Source of the DNA: Brevibacillus brevis
GTDB taxonomy: Bacteria > Bacillota > Bacilli > Brevibacillales > Brevibacillaceae
Assembly (NCBI RefSeq): GCF_001039275.2
Contig: NZ_CP030117.1
Span: 4,939,501-5,003,500, forward strand
Direction: 5' to 3'
Length of the DNA: 64,000 nt
Translations under genes and position numbers: made by a program
The notes under the pieces: model-generated
Seen by the model: the letters and a program-made list of their open reading frames with translations, nothing else
The model's database searches: none
What the model was told of the DNA's origin: nothing
Shown here: in pieces, positions 1 through 7,349 of the stretch
Position numbering within the stretch: position 1 is the first letter of the stretch
Layout of the letters: every line of letters begins with the position of its first letter

Positions 1-364
1 GCCTTGCAGCAGACAGAACTCCGATTGAGATCGCGATCAGCCACGTAAAAAAGGTGGAGGTAATCGCCAGCAAAAACGAATTCCAGATGTAATCGTTCAA
101 TAGAGACATCACCGGCTGTTGGTATTGCAGGGAATAACCAAAATCGCCTTGGAGGGCGTTTTTCATCCAGATAAAATACCGTTCGACGACAGGCTTATCC
201 AGCCCGTACATCGCTTTTAGCTCCAGCTTTCGTTCGGCTGTCAGCTTGGGACTCGTATCGACGAAATCACCGGGCGTTAGGGCATACAGGAAAAAAATCA
301 AAATGGATGCGCCGAAGAGCGTCAACGCCATGTAAAATATCCTTTTTAGGAAGTAGGACGTCAT
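1..364 (-). CDS. Peptide/nickel-type ABC transporter permease, DppB/OppB family, partial (N-terminal part)
   Basis: The first ~121 residues of an inner-membrane permease are visible; the rest lies beyond the left edge. The start ATG is at 364-362 and follows a GGAGG at about 373-369. The protein opens MTSYFLKRIFYMALTLFGAS, a positively charged start and first membrane helix typical of DppB/AppB permeases, then has the extracellular stretch with TPGDF and GLDKP motifs that this family carries between TM1 and TM2, and enters a second helix near the edge. It follows the binding-protein gene in the same direction, so together they form a family-5 (oligo/dipeptide) importer. The substrate cannot be told. 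Family assignment is firm, exact subfamily is not. Confidence 0.88.
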   Translation of the reverse strand, partial: MTSYFLKRIFYMALTLFGASILIFFLYALTPGDFVDTSPKLTAERKLELKAMYGLDKPVVERYFIWMKNALQGDFGYSLQYQQPVMSLLNDYIWNSFLLAITSTFFTWLIAISIGVLSAAR

Positions 365-387
365 CGTTGGCCTCCTTTCATGCTTGG

Positions 388-420
388 GGAAAAAAAGAAA
401 GCCCAGCCCCAGGGCCGGGC
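388..420 (-). terminator. Intrinsic terminator or attenuator between binding-protein and permease genes
   Basis: On the minus strand a GC-rich hairpin GCCCgGCCC/GGGCtGGGC with a 2-nt loop is followed by TTTCTTTTTTT. It lies between the stop of the substrate-binding protein (452) and the permease start (364). Such a hairpin would let the binding protein be made in excess over the membrane subunits by partial read-through, which is common in ABC importer operons; that role is inferred. Confidence 0.75.
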
Positions 421-451
421 ACAACATTCGTGAGTCAGTTACTCAAACTCG

Positions 452-2200
452 TTACTCGATTTTGATGCCAGGCAGGCTGGTCGAAATGCCCGTGAACGGA
501 TTCGGCTCCAAGCCCTTGATCTTGCCGTTGTGCGCAGACAAAATTTTGCGGTAGCCGAGGAAGATGTACGGTGGGTCATCGCTCAGCTCTTTGTACAGGT
601 CTTTGTAGATCGCTTTGCGCTTCTCGATGTCCAGTGTAGATAGACCTGCTTCCAGCAATTCGTCTACTTTGGCATTGGAGTAGCCATTCGTTCCGGTAAA
701 TCCGCTCTTGCCCTTTTTCGTCGAGAAGGCGTCTACACCGTCATCTGGATCGATCAGCATCGTGGTCGAGAACGAAGCGAGGTCATGATCGCCTTTTTCC
801 GTCCGTGCCAAAACGGCGTTGTAGTCCATCATTTCTGCTTCAAACTGGATGCCCAGCTCTTTGTAGTTTTCTTTGGCAATCGGGATCAGAACCTCTCCCA
901 GTTTTCCTTTTGTCGTGTAGTAATGCACGATCAGCTTCTGTCCGTCTTTTTCACGGATGCCGTCCGCGCCCGGCTTCCAGCCCGCTTCATCCAGGAGCTG
1001 CTTCGCCTTTTCCGGATTGTAGGCGTACGGATTGACATCCTCCGTATAGGCCCACGAAACGGGACTGATCGGTACATTGGCGACTTGCGCGTATCCTTGG
1101 TAGGTCAAGTCCAGAATCTTTTGGCGATCCAGTCCGTAGATGAAGGCTTGGCGGACGCGCTTGTCTTTGAAAAATGGCTTGGAATGATTGAACTTGATGT
1201 ACGAATAGGCACTGGATGTGTACAGATTGATATTGACATATCCCAGCTCTTGCAACTGCTCAATGTTATCCGAGTTGACGGTAAAGGAGTTGTAATCCAT
1301 TTCCCCTGTCTGGATAAACTGCAATGCGTCGCCCTCTGTCGTCTTGTAAATAAAGTGCTCGACTTGCGGCTTGCCCGCGTAATAGTGCTCGTTTGCGAGA
1401 TAGCGGACTTCTTGACCAGGAATGTACGCCTCGAATTTGTAAGGTCCAGCTCCCAGAGGCTTGCCGTGCAAGGTGCGGAGATACTCCAGATTGCCTGGTT
1501 TGTACTCCTTGCCGTAGTATGCTTTGGAGAGTACCTGCCCGCCTAACAGGACAAGAGATTTGGCGTTCACTTTCTCCGTCGTGATCTGGATTGTCTGTGG
1601 ATCAATCACCTTGATTCCTTCGATCGTGTTCGCTTTGCCTTCCTTGTATTCACGACCACCTTTGATACTTGCTACAAAAATGTCCGTCTCGCCATCGTAC
1701 GTTTTGTCGTGCAGAATCGTCAGTGTAAAGGCTACATCCTCTGCCGTCAGCGGTGACCCATCACTGAATTTCAGATTCGGTCTCAGGTGGAACGTATACG
1801 TGAGCTGGTCAGGAGATACGTCCCATTTTGCTGCGAGCTTGGGTACTGGCTTCCCTGTCGCATCGACATCCACCAGTGATTCGAAGATCGCGGAGGAGAC
1901 GTTGCCATCATAGCCGTTGTGGTAAAAAAACGGGTTAAACACGCCGCCTGGCTCCGTCAGCCCCGCAATGAATGTATCGGTCCTTTTGGCGGCTGCTTCC
2001 GGCAGCTTGGATAAATCCGTAGCCAAATTGATGCCGTCCTTTATGTCTTGCACCTTGCTGACAGCAGGTGCTGATGTTTCGTTCGACGGAGTCGCCGTTT
2101 GTGTCGAGGTAGCCGGCGCACTGCCTTCGGAGCTGCACCCTGTGACCAGTAGCGTCCCTAGCAGCAAAGTTGAAATGATTTGCGAAAGCCTTTTTTTCAT
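452..2200 (-). CDS. ABC transporter substrate-binding lipoprotein, SBP family 5 (OppA/DppA-like)
   Basis: A 582-residue exported lipoprotein that would capture peptides or a similar solute outside the membrane. Residues 1-22 form a lipoprotein signal (MKKRLSQII... LVTGC) with the cysteine at 22, followed by a Ser/Thr/Ala-rich linker. The body shows the SBP_bac_5 signature: LVDVDATGKPVPKLAAKWDV at about 109, LTYTFHLRPNLKFSDGSPLTAEDVAFTL at about 133-160, and the late RRQAFIYGLDRQKIL-type segment (VRQAFIYGLDRQ, about 352). Length fits the family. A GGAGG precedes the ATG. The permease gene lies downstream after a hairpin. Substrate is not predictable from sequence alone. Confidence 0.93.
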   Translation of the reverse strand: MKKRLSQIISTLLLGTLLVTGCSSEGSAPATSTQTATPSNETSAPAVSKVQDIKDGINLATDLSKLPEAAAKRTDTFIAGLTEPGGVFNPFFYHNGYDGNVSSAIFESLVDVDATGKPVPKLAAKWDVSPDQLTYTFHLRPNLKFSDGSPLTAEDVAFTLTILHDKTYDGETDIFVASIKGGREYKEGKANTIEGIKVIDPQTIQITTEKVNAKSLVLLGGQVLSKAYYGKEYKPGNLEYLRTLHGKPLGAGPYKFEAYIPGQEVRYLANEHYYAGKPQVEHFIYKTTEGDALQFIQTGEMDYNSFTVNSDNIEQLQELGYVNINLYTSSAYSYIKFNHSKPFFKDKRVRQAFIYGLDRQKILDLTYQGYAQVANVPISPVSWAYTEDVNPYAYNPEKAKQLLDEAGWKPGADGIREKDGQKLIVHYYTTKGKLGEVLIPIAKENYKELGIQFEAEMMDYNAVLARTEKGDHDLASFSTTMLIDPDDGVDAFSTKKGKSGFTGTNGYSNAKVDELLEAGLSTLDIEKRKAIYKDLYKELSDDPPYIFLGYRKILSAHNGKIKGLEPNPFTGISTSLPGIKIE

Positions 2201-2352
2201 GGTGATCCTCCTTCATATCCACTCACTCAGTGAAACCAGCTCCTCCGGTGGTCCGGTCGGATCAAAAGATAATAACTTACAATCCTTACCTGTTTACTAT
2301 GAATTAGATTATAGGTATCTATACCGAATCGGTCAACAGTTTTTTCCAAACA

Positions 2353-2380
2353 AAAAAAGCCCCGATTATTCGAGGCTTTC
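2353..2380 (-). terminator. Intrinsic terminator of the phosphotransferase gene, overlapping its stop codon
   Basis: Minus-strand stem AAAGCCtCGA / TCGgGGCTTT with an AATAA-type loop, followed by TTTTTTTG. The stem begins inside the last codons of the phosphotransferase gene and the TAA stop (2368-2366) lies in the loop. Confidence 0.82.
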
Positions 2381-3310
2381 ATAAGTGGCATGTCTTTTAT
2401 ACGGGATGCCTAGTTTTTCACATGCCTGCATCACGAATAGAGAATGTCGCTCACGCATGGTTTCCTCTACCCTTTTTTCCAATCCCCAATCAGATAGGCT
2501 CGAAGCTGGTCGTAGTGCCGCACACAAATCCCAGTACGGAAGCTGGGTATAATCGAGTGTCTTGCTGGCAGATTGATAGTGAAGGGTAAAAACATGCATG
2601 GCCTCCACTCCAAATGCCCACAAAATCTCCAGTCTGGCATTGCCGAGATCAGATAAGGGGTCGCCGATGGCAGCGTCCTCCCAATCGATGACAGCAACCA
2701 GTTTTTCTTCCTTCCACATCGTATTTCCCGGCCAGAAATCACCATGCAAAAGGGATACTGCATTCGCTTGGGGCAGCGGCCAAACGGACTCCAGCACTTC
2801 ACGAATGAATCCCTCATCCAATGATTTGTCCAGGATCGCAGGTCTTTTGTGGAGCTTTTCCGTTATCGCTTCTTCTTGTTTCGGCAAATAAGTTTGCGCC
2901 AGCCCAGAAGCGTCTACCGAATGGATGCGAGTCAGCACCGTAGCTACTTGCTGTAAAAAGCTGGACAAGTCGGCTGGAGCAGTGACTGTCCGTCCTTCTA
3001 TGAATTCGATGACAAGGCACGGCGTGGGAAACAGATCGCTGGATGCTTCGAGATGATAGGGCGTTGGAGTAGGCAAGCCAGCGGACTTCAGTATTTGCAA
3101 AAGTTTGAATTCATCCGATGCGATCTGCGGATTTCGCTTGAGGTCAGCCTGACCGTGCTCGCGGACGACTACTTTTTTCTTCATGCCTTCAAGGGTCTCC
3201 ATTTCTAGTGCGGTGACCTGTGCAGAAATCCCGCCTTTTAGCTCCCATGCACGAAGGAGCTTGGCTGACGGGTTTATGTTTTGTACCAGGCGCGTCCATT
3301 TCTCATCCAT
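2366..3310 (-). CDS. APH-family (aminoglycoside/choline kinase-like) phosphotransferase
   Basis: A 314-residue cytoplasmic kinase-fold protein. The Brenner motif LLHGDFWPGNTMW (about residue 188-200) carries the catalytic Asp, and AVIDWEDAAIGDPLSDLGNA (about 209-228) carries the metal-binding Asp and the usual IDWE/DP signature of the APH family. The start at 3310 (MDEKW) is chosen because AAAGGGGA lies 10 nt upstream and because its ATG overlaps the TGA of the TetR gene (ATGGATGA), suggesting translational coupling; a longer start at 3334 is possible. The substrate is unknown: family members act on aminoglycosides, macrolides, choline, sugars or acyl-CoA related substrates. Co-expression with a TetR regulator hints at an inducible detoxification or metabolic role. 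Confidence 0.85.
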   Translation of the reverse strand: MDEKWTRLVQNINPSAKLLRAWELKGGISAQVTALEMETLEGMKKKVVVREHGQADLKRNPQIASDEFKLLQILKSAGLPTPTPYHLEASSDLFPTPCLVIEFIEGRTVTAPADLSSFLQQVATVLTRIHSVDASGLAQTYLPKQEEAITEKLHKRPAILDKSLDEGFIREVLESVWPLPQANAVSLLHGDFWPGNTMWKEEKLVAVIDWEDAAIGDPLSDLGNARLEILWAFGVEAMHVFTLHYQSASKTLDYTQLPYWDLCAALRPASSLSDWGLEKRVEETMRERHSLFVMQACEKLGIPYKRHATYESLE

Positions 3311-3980
3311 TATTTTTTCCCCTTTGTGCTCCACTGTCTGAGTGTTTGTACAGCCCTACCTTCATCATGTCCATGTACGATTCTAATTCCGCAAAAAAGG
3401 ATTGGACATGTGCAAAGCCCTTATCGTTGGCGTCGTAGTTTTCGCGGACGTACTTTTGCGTCAATGCCTCTACAGCCGACAGCAAAAAATGCAGCGCCTT
3501 CTGTGGATCGAACTGCGCTTTGATCAATGACGTATCGACTTGATCCAGAAATAAGGGAAGATATCGCGCATTGAACTGTGCCTCTCTGTCTTCGATCTCA
3601 GCCCGACATTCCTCGGGATAATCGAAAAAGGTCGCAACTGCCATTTGATAAATAGCCGGTTCCTCGGCAAAAAGGGCCATTTTTGCTTGATGGACATGGA
3701 GAAATCGTGCAAAAAAATCTTGCGGCGCCGTTTCCATTCGCGCCTGTATACAAGCAAAAAAACGTTCGATACAAGCATCCACAATCGCGAGAAACAGTCC
3801 CTTTTTATTCCCGAAAAAGTGGAACAGCATCCCCTTTGATACGCCTGCGTTCTGGACGATTTGATTGGTGGAGCCTCGTTCGTAGCCTTTCCCGGAAAAT
3901 TCAACAAGGGCCGCATCCAACAGCTTTCGCTTGTTCGGCTCCAGCGTTTCGTCTTGCCAGATTCCTTTTATGTCCGTCAC
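3303..3980 (-). CDS. TetR/AcrR family transcriptional regulator
   Basis: 225 residues. The N-terminal HTH spans about residues 16-62 (KRKLLDAALVEFSGKGYE, TNQIVQNAGVSKGMLFHFFGNKKGLF), the classical TetR DNA-binding unit. The rest is the helical ligand-binding domain, with no membrane segment. It is the first gene of a two-gene unit with the phosphotransferase and is divergent from a DoxX-like gene at 4098. A perfect-armed palindrome in the shared promoter region (4018-4033) is the likely operator, so it should repress itself, the phosphotransferase and probably the DoxX-like gene. The inducer is unknown. Confidence 0.9.
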   Translation of the reverse strand: MTDIKGIWQDETLEPNKRKLLDAALVEFSGKGYERGSTNQIVQNAGVSKGMLFHFFGNKKGLFLAIVDACIERFFACIQARMETAPQDFFARFLHVHQAKMALFAEEPAIYQMAVATFFDYPEECRAEIEDREAQFNARYLPLFLDQVDTSLIKAQFDPQKALHFLLSAVEALTQKYVRENYDANDKGFAHVQSFFAELESYMDMMKVGLYKHSDSGAQRGKNNG

Positions 3981-4004
3981 CTTCTATCCGTTCTTCTTTT
4001 TCCT

Positions 4005-4047
4005 ATCATAATGCATATTGACCAGGTGGTCAAAGCGGAGTTATACT
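4005..4047. promoter_or_regulatory. Face-to-face divergent promoters sharing one TetR-type operator
   Basis: The palindrome TTGACCAggTGGTCAA occupies 4018-4033 (7-bp arms, 2-bp centre). Each arm supplies a -35 hexamer: rightward TTGACC (4018-4023), 18-bp spacer, TATACT (4042-4047) toward the DoxX-like gene; leftward TTGACC (4033-4028), 17-bp spacer, TATGAT (4010-4005) toward the TetR gene. A bound repressor would block both promoters at once. Confidence 0.8.
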
Positions 4048-4097
4048 TTCCTCGAAGACTTCATCAGCCCTATTCCACTACAAGGAAGTGATGCTTG

Positions 4098-4469
4098 ATG
4101 GCAAGGACATTACCCGTATTCGCCCGTATCATCCTTGGATTGATTTTGCTTGGAGCAGGTGTGAATGGTTACATTGTCTTGTTTGGATTCGAGCCTATCT
4201 TTCCAACCAGTCCTGCTGCCATGGAGCTTTTGAAAGGGTATTTGCTGGTTCTGGTCAAAACCGTCGAAATCATCTGTGGATTGCTGTTCCTGACCAACCG
4301 CTTCGTCCCACTGGCTCTAACCGCCACCGCTCCGCTTGCTGTCAACATCTTGACGTTCCACCTGTTTGTCGATCCCGACATGCTTGCTATAGGACTGATT
4401 GTCGCGGTTTTGGAAGTGTATTTACTGTGGAGCTATCGTCGTAGTTTTCGTCAGTTGATGACGATGTAA
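4098..4469 (+). CDS. Small DoxX-like integral membrane protein
   Basis: 123 residues with four hydrophobic segments (about 5-25, 42-62, 67-87 and 93-112) and a short basic tail. The overall length, the LGLILLGAGVNGYIVLFGFEPIFP opening and the KTVEIICGLLFLTNRFVPLAL segment resemble DoxX/DoxX-like membrane proteins, whose role is often linked to redox or stress. The start ATG at 4098 has AAGGAAG 9 nt upstream; a TTG at 4095 is in frame but too close. It is transcribed divergently from the TetR gene and shares its operator, so TetR control is likely. The DoxX assignment rests on pattern memory only and is moderate. Confidence 0.7.
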   Translation: MARTLPVFARIILGLILLGAGVNGYIVLFGFEPIFPTSPAAMELLKGYLLVLVKTVEIICGLLFLTNRFVPLALTATAPLAVNILTFHLFVDPDMLAIGLIVAVLEVYLLWSYRRSFRQLMTM

Positions 4470-4506
4470 AAAAAGATATATTCCATCAGTTGTGGTCGGG
4501 AGAAGC

Positions 4507-4577
4507 CCTGCCACATGTTTTCCAGTCGCCTATATCCTCTCTTCGTTCGGGCGGTCTCCTTCCAAACATGTGACAGG
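4507..4577. repeat. Imperfect inverted repeat after the DoxX-like gene
   Basis: CCTGcCACATGTTT (4507-4520) is mirrored by AAACATGTgACAGG (4564-4577), one mismatch in 14, with a 43-bp centre. CAGTTGTGG also occurs on both sides as a direct repeat. It may be part of a terminator-like or REP-like structure; it has no T-tract. Confidence 0.55.
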
Positions 4578-4711
4578 ACTTTCGAACAGTTGTGGATTCC
4601 TTCGTGTACTTAAAACGTTTTGCAAGTTAACGCAGGGAAAGCTTCTGAAAGACTAATTCATTTGGCCCAAAACACCTTAGAACCACATTCAAATTAATGA
4701 ACAGCTACGTT

Positions 4712-4911
4712 GGAAGAAGCGAATTTCCAGTCCAAGCGCCTCTGGAGCCCGCCCTAGCGTAGGAAAAAATGGCGGGGAATTTCAGCTTCACTTATGAATG
4801 ACCTTCTCGAAACTTCTACGTTTGAAGCGCTCCCGCCATTTTTTCCGCAGCGGACAGTGCTACCCCTTGCAGGGCGTAGGCCGAAGCGTAGACTGGAAAT
4901 TCGCTTCTTCC
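4712..4911. repeat. Nested inverted-repeat element of ~200 bp
   Basis: The outer arms are a perfect 21-bp inverted repeat, GGAAGAAGCGAATTTCCAGTC at 4712-4732 and its complement at 4891-4911. A second, inner inverted repeat (GGAAAAAATGGCGGG, 4762-4776, and its complement 4832-4846) lies inside in the same order. The two halves are therefore related copies of one unit in opposite orientation, with diverged filler between. No open frame of note lies within. This is the build of a REP/BIME- or MITE-like dispersed element. Together with 4470-4711, which shows no gene, it fills the gap between the DoxX-like and VOC genes. Confidence 0.75.
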
Positions 4912-4979
4912 CCCACTACAGCAACGATAAAAAGGCAAAAAGTTAGCCGGTACCAAGAGGTGTACCGGCTTTTCAACTA

Positions 4980-5360
4980 TCATCTTTTCGGCAAATTAAT
5001 CTGCCACGATAATCCGTAACGATCTTGAACCCATCCGAACTTTTCACTGAACGGATATTGTCCAAGCGGCATGAGTACTTGTCCATCCGAGGAAAGCTGT
5101 CCAAAAACCCGGTCGACCTCTTCCTCTGTATCGCAGTCCACAAACAACGAAATCGCCGGAGTAAAGGCATGATAGTCACCGTTTGTATTGTCGATACACA
5201 TGAAGGTCTGGTCTTTTAATGTAAAGGTAGCGTGCAGGACTTGTCCATTCTCGTGATGCATGACCTGCTTGATTTCTGAGCGATCAAAAATAGAAGTGTA
5301 AAACTTCATCGCTTCTTCCGCTTGTCCGTGGAACATGAAAAACGTAGTGATAGCTTGCAC
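4980..5360 (-). CDS. VOC-superfamily protein, PhnB-like (glyoxalase/bleomycin-resistance fold)
   Basis: 126 residues. The N-terminal QAITTFFMFHGQAEEAMKFYTSIF, the central FTLKDQTFMCIDN and the C-terminal FGWVQDRYGLSWQINL are diagnostic of the PhnB-like (3-demethylubiquinone methyltransferase-like) branch of the vicinal oxygen chelate fold. The usual PhnB sequence pattern of a single betaalphabetabetabeta repeat pair fits the length. A GTG at 5360 is preferred because AAGGAG lies 9 nt upstream; a TTG at 5366 is too close to it. Single gene, no clear partner. The biochemical role of this branch is generally undetermined. Confidence 0.85.
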   Translation of the reverse strand: MQAITTFFMFHGQAEEAMKFYTSIFDRSEIKQVMHHENGQVLHATFTLKDQTFMCIDNTNGDYHAFTPAISLFVDCDTEEEVDRVFGQLSSDGQVLMPLGQYPFSEKFGWVQDRYGLSWQINLPKR

Positions 5361-5427
5361 TGACAATCACTCCTTTTCGTGATGATATACGTCTCCATTC
5401 TGCCCATTCCTCAAATATGCATAACCA

Positions 5428-6810
5428 CTAGATCCAATCAATGATCCGCCACTGCCCCTCTTTTCTTTGCTTCTGCAAAAGTCCAGTAGCCGTCTCTGCT
5501 AACAGGGCGATCCCTCTCTCTATCTTATCAGCATCTGTTTGGATAATACTAATCCGCAACCCGTTTTCACGCGGGAAGGTAGGTAAATAGCTCTGGTTCG
5601 TAGACATAAGCCGCACGTTTTGCTGGTGTAGCGCGGCGATGATATCATGGGCGTCCAACTCATCGGGAAGCAGCACTCTCGAAAAAATCCCGCCTGTTCC
5701 GATTTGCGCGTGAAGCTGTGGTGGAAGATAACGCCGACAGCACTCGGCCAGCGTCTCCATGCGCAAGCGATAACGTTCCCGCACGAGGGCAGCATGATGG
5801 TCGTACATCCCGCAATTCAAATAGAGCTCCAAAGCCGCCTGAGACAAGACAGCCGTACTGGAATCGCACGATGCTTTAAATAACCGGAACGTTTCCATCA
5901 CGGAAGGGGGCAGGACGACTGTCGCCAATCGAAGTCCGGGCAGCATGATCTTAGAAAAGCTTTTGACGTACAGGACTCGACCTGATTGATCGTAGCTGTA
6001 GATCGGGTCTGCCTTCAGACTCGTTTCCATGTCCGCCAGAAAGTCATCCTCGACGATGTATACATCGTAGCGCTGAGCCAGCTTGGCGATTTGTTTCTTT
6101 TGCTCCGTTGTATAGCTTGTCCCCAACGGATTGTGAAACCGGGGAACCGTGTAGAAAAACTTGATTTGGTTGTTGCGGAAATGCCGCTCCAGCTCATCCA
6201 TATCGATGCCTGCCGCAGTCCGCTGGATGCCCAGAACGGTAACTCCCAACAGCTCGAGTGAACGCAGCATGCCGTGAAAGGTGGGCTGCTCGACCAGTAC
6301 TACACTCTTTCCATTTGGAAACGGCATGGAGGCGAGCAGATGCAGCGCTTGCTGAGCTCCCGAAACGACGCAAATTTGCGAAGGGGATGCAAACACTTGT
6401 GATTGGGCGAGATGGCTCTCCAATGCCCGGCGCAAGGAGAAAAAGCCCTGGGGATCCGAATAGGAGAACAACTGGTCCTCATACAATTCAATCGCGCGGT
6501 TTAGACAATGCTGGAAATCTTTGAATGGCATGACTTCTGAGTCGGGGCTGGCTGCGGTAAAATCGATTCGCTCCTCTGGAAAACTCGCACTTTGAAGAGG
6601 GCGAAGGACCGCGTAATAACCGCTTTTGGGTATGGAATAAATCAAGTGCTCCTTCTCCAGCTCTTGATACGCCCGTATCGCGGTATTCAAACTGCACGAC
6701 CAGCGCTCGGATGCGTTACGAATCGACGGCAGCTTCTCCCCTGGCTTGATTGTATGGTTGTGAAGCTGTTCTTTGATGCTGTCTTTCACCACTTCGTATT
6801 TATTCTTCAT
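5428..6810 (-). CDS. MocR-type PLP-dependent transcriptional regulator (GntR HTH plus aminotransferase domain)
   Basis: 460 residues. Residues 1-70 form a GntR winged helix (KYEVVKDSIKEQL, PGEKLPSIRNASERWSCSLNTAIRAYQELE). Residues ~95-450 are a fold-type I aminotransferase domain: SGAQQALHLLAS, FYTVPRFHNPLGTSY, VEDDFLADM, and the PLP-lysine motif VKSFSKIMLPGLRLA. MocR proteins sense amino acids or vitamin B6 vitamers and control nearby genes. The start at 6810 (ATG) is chosen because GGGGGAG lies 8 nt upstream; a GTG 9 nt earlier abuts the ribosome site. Divergent from a GNAT gene at 6933, which is the natural first candidate target. Confidence 0.92.
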   Translation of the reverse strand: MKNKYEVVKDSIKEQLHNHTIKPGEKLPSIRNASERWSCSLNTAIRAYQELEKEHLIYSIPKSGYYAVLRPLQSASFPEERIDFTAASPDSEVMPFKDFQHCLNRAIELYEDQLFSYSDPQGFFSLRRALESHLAQSQVFASPSQICVVSGAQQALHLLASMPFPNGKSVVLVEQPTFHGMLRSLELLGVTVLGIQRTAAGIDMDELERHFRNNQIKFFYTVPRFHNPLGTSYTTEQKKQIAKLAQRYDVYIVEDDFLADMETSLKADPIYSYDQSGRVLYVKSFSKIMLPGLRLATVVLPPSVMETFRLFKASCDSSTAVLSQAALELYLNCGMYDHHAALVRERYRLRMETLAECCRRYLPPQLHAQIGTGGIFSRVLLPDELDAHDIIAALHQQNVRLMSTNQSYLPTFPRENGLRISIIQTDADKIERGIALLAETATGLLQKQRKEGQWRIIDWI

Positions 6811-6932
6811 CCCGTTCACTCCCCCGTCATCTGTGTGGGTACAGATTCACTTTTCTCTCCTTTATGCGCCCTAGTCCCTTGAGTATAGTGAATCGTAAGC
6901 AATGGAGTAAATACAAATACGGAGGGATACAG

Positions 6933-7349
6933 ATGGAAGCAAGACACGCGACACTGCCTTACAAAATCAGTGATGAGAAAGCATTACTCGATATCGAGCG
7001 CATCAGCAATTGGCTGTCGACAACGTACTGGGCGTCTGAACGCTCCAAGGAAATGATCATCAAAAGTATCGAAAATTCACTCTGCTTCGGCTTGTATAGT
7101 GAGGATGGACAGGTTGGGTTCGTCCGGGTCGTGAGTGATTACGCGACAATTTCCTGGGTGTGTGATGTCTTCGTCGATCCGGGGCATCGAGGCAAGGGAT
7201 TGAGCAAATCGCTCATGGAAGTGATGGTGGAGCATCCAGACATCCGTCATACGAGCATGATACTCGGTACTCGGGATGCTCACGGCTTATACGAACAGTA
7301 TGGTTTCACACGAAGAGAAATGATGCGGCGACTCGTTATTGAGGCTTAG
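6933..7349 (+). CDS. GNAT family N-acetyltransferase
   Basis: 138 residues of one GNAT domain. VCDVFVDPGHRGKGLSKSLM (about 75-95) holds the acetyl-CoA binding R/Q-x-x-G-x-G/A signature, and LGTRDAHGLYEQYGFTR is the common C-terminal motif of the YitI/PanZ-like 'LYEKFGF' group. GGAGGG lies 7 nt before the chosen ATG. It is divergent from the MocR regulator and its 3' end overlaps the convergent CapA gene by 14 bp. Substrate unknown. Confidence 0.87.
   Translation: MEARHATLPYKISDEKALLDIERISNWLSTTYWASERSKEMIIKSIENSLCFGLYSEDGQVGFVRVVSDYATISWVCDVFVDPGHRGKGLSKSLMEVMVEHPDIRHTSMILGTRDAHGLYEQYGFTRREMMRRLVIEA

Noticed and set aside
785..1546. 253-codon plus-strand open frame antisense to the binding protein
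   Set aside because: It lies wholly within a gene with full family motifs, has no ribosome site and a composition that mirrors its codon bias.
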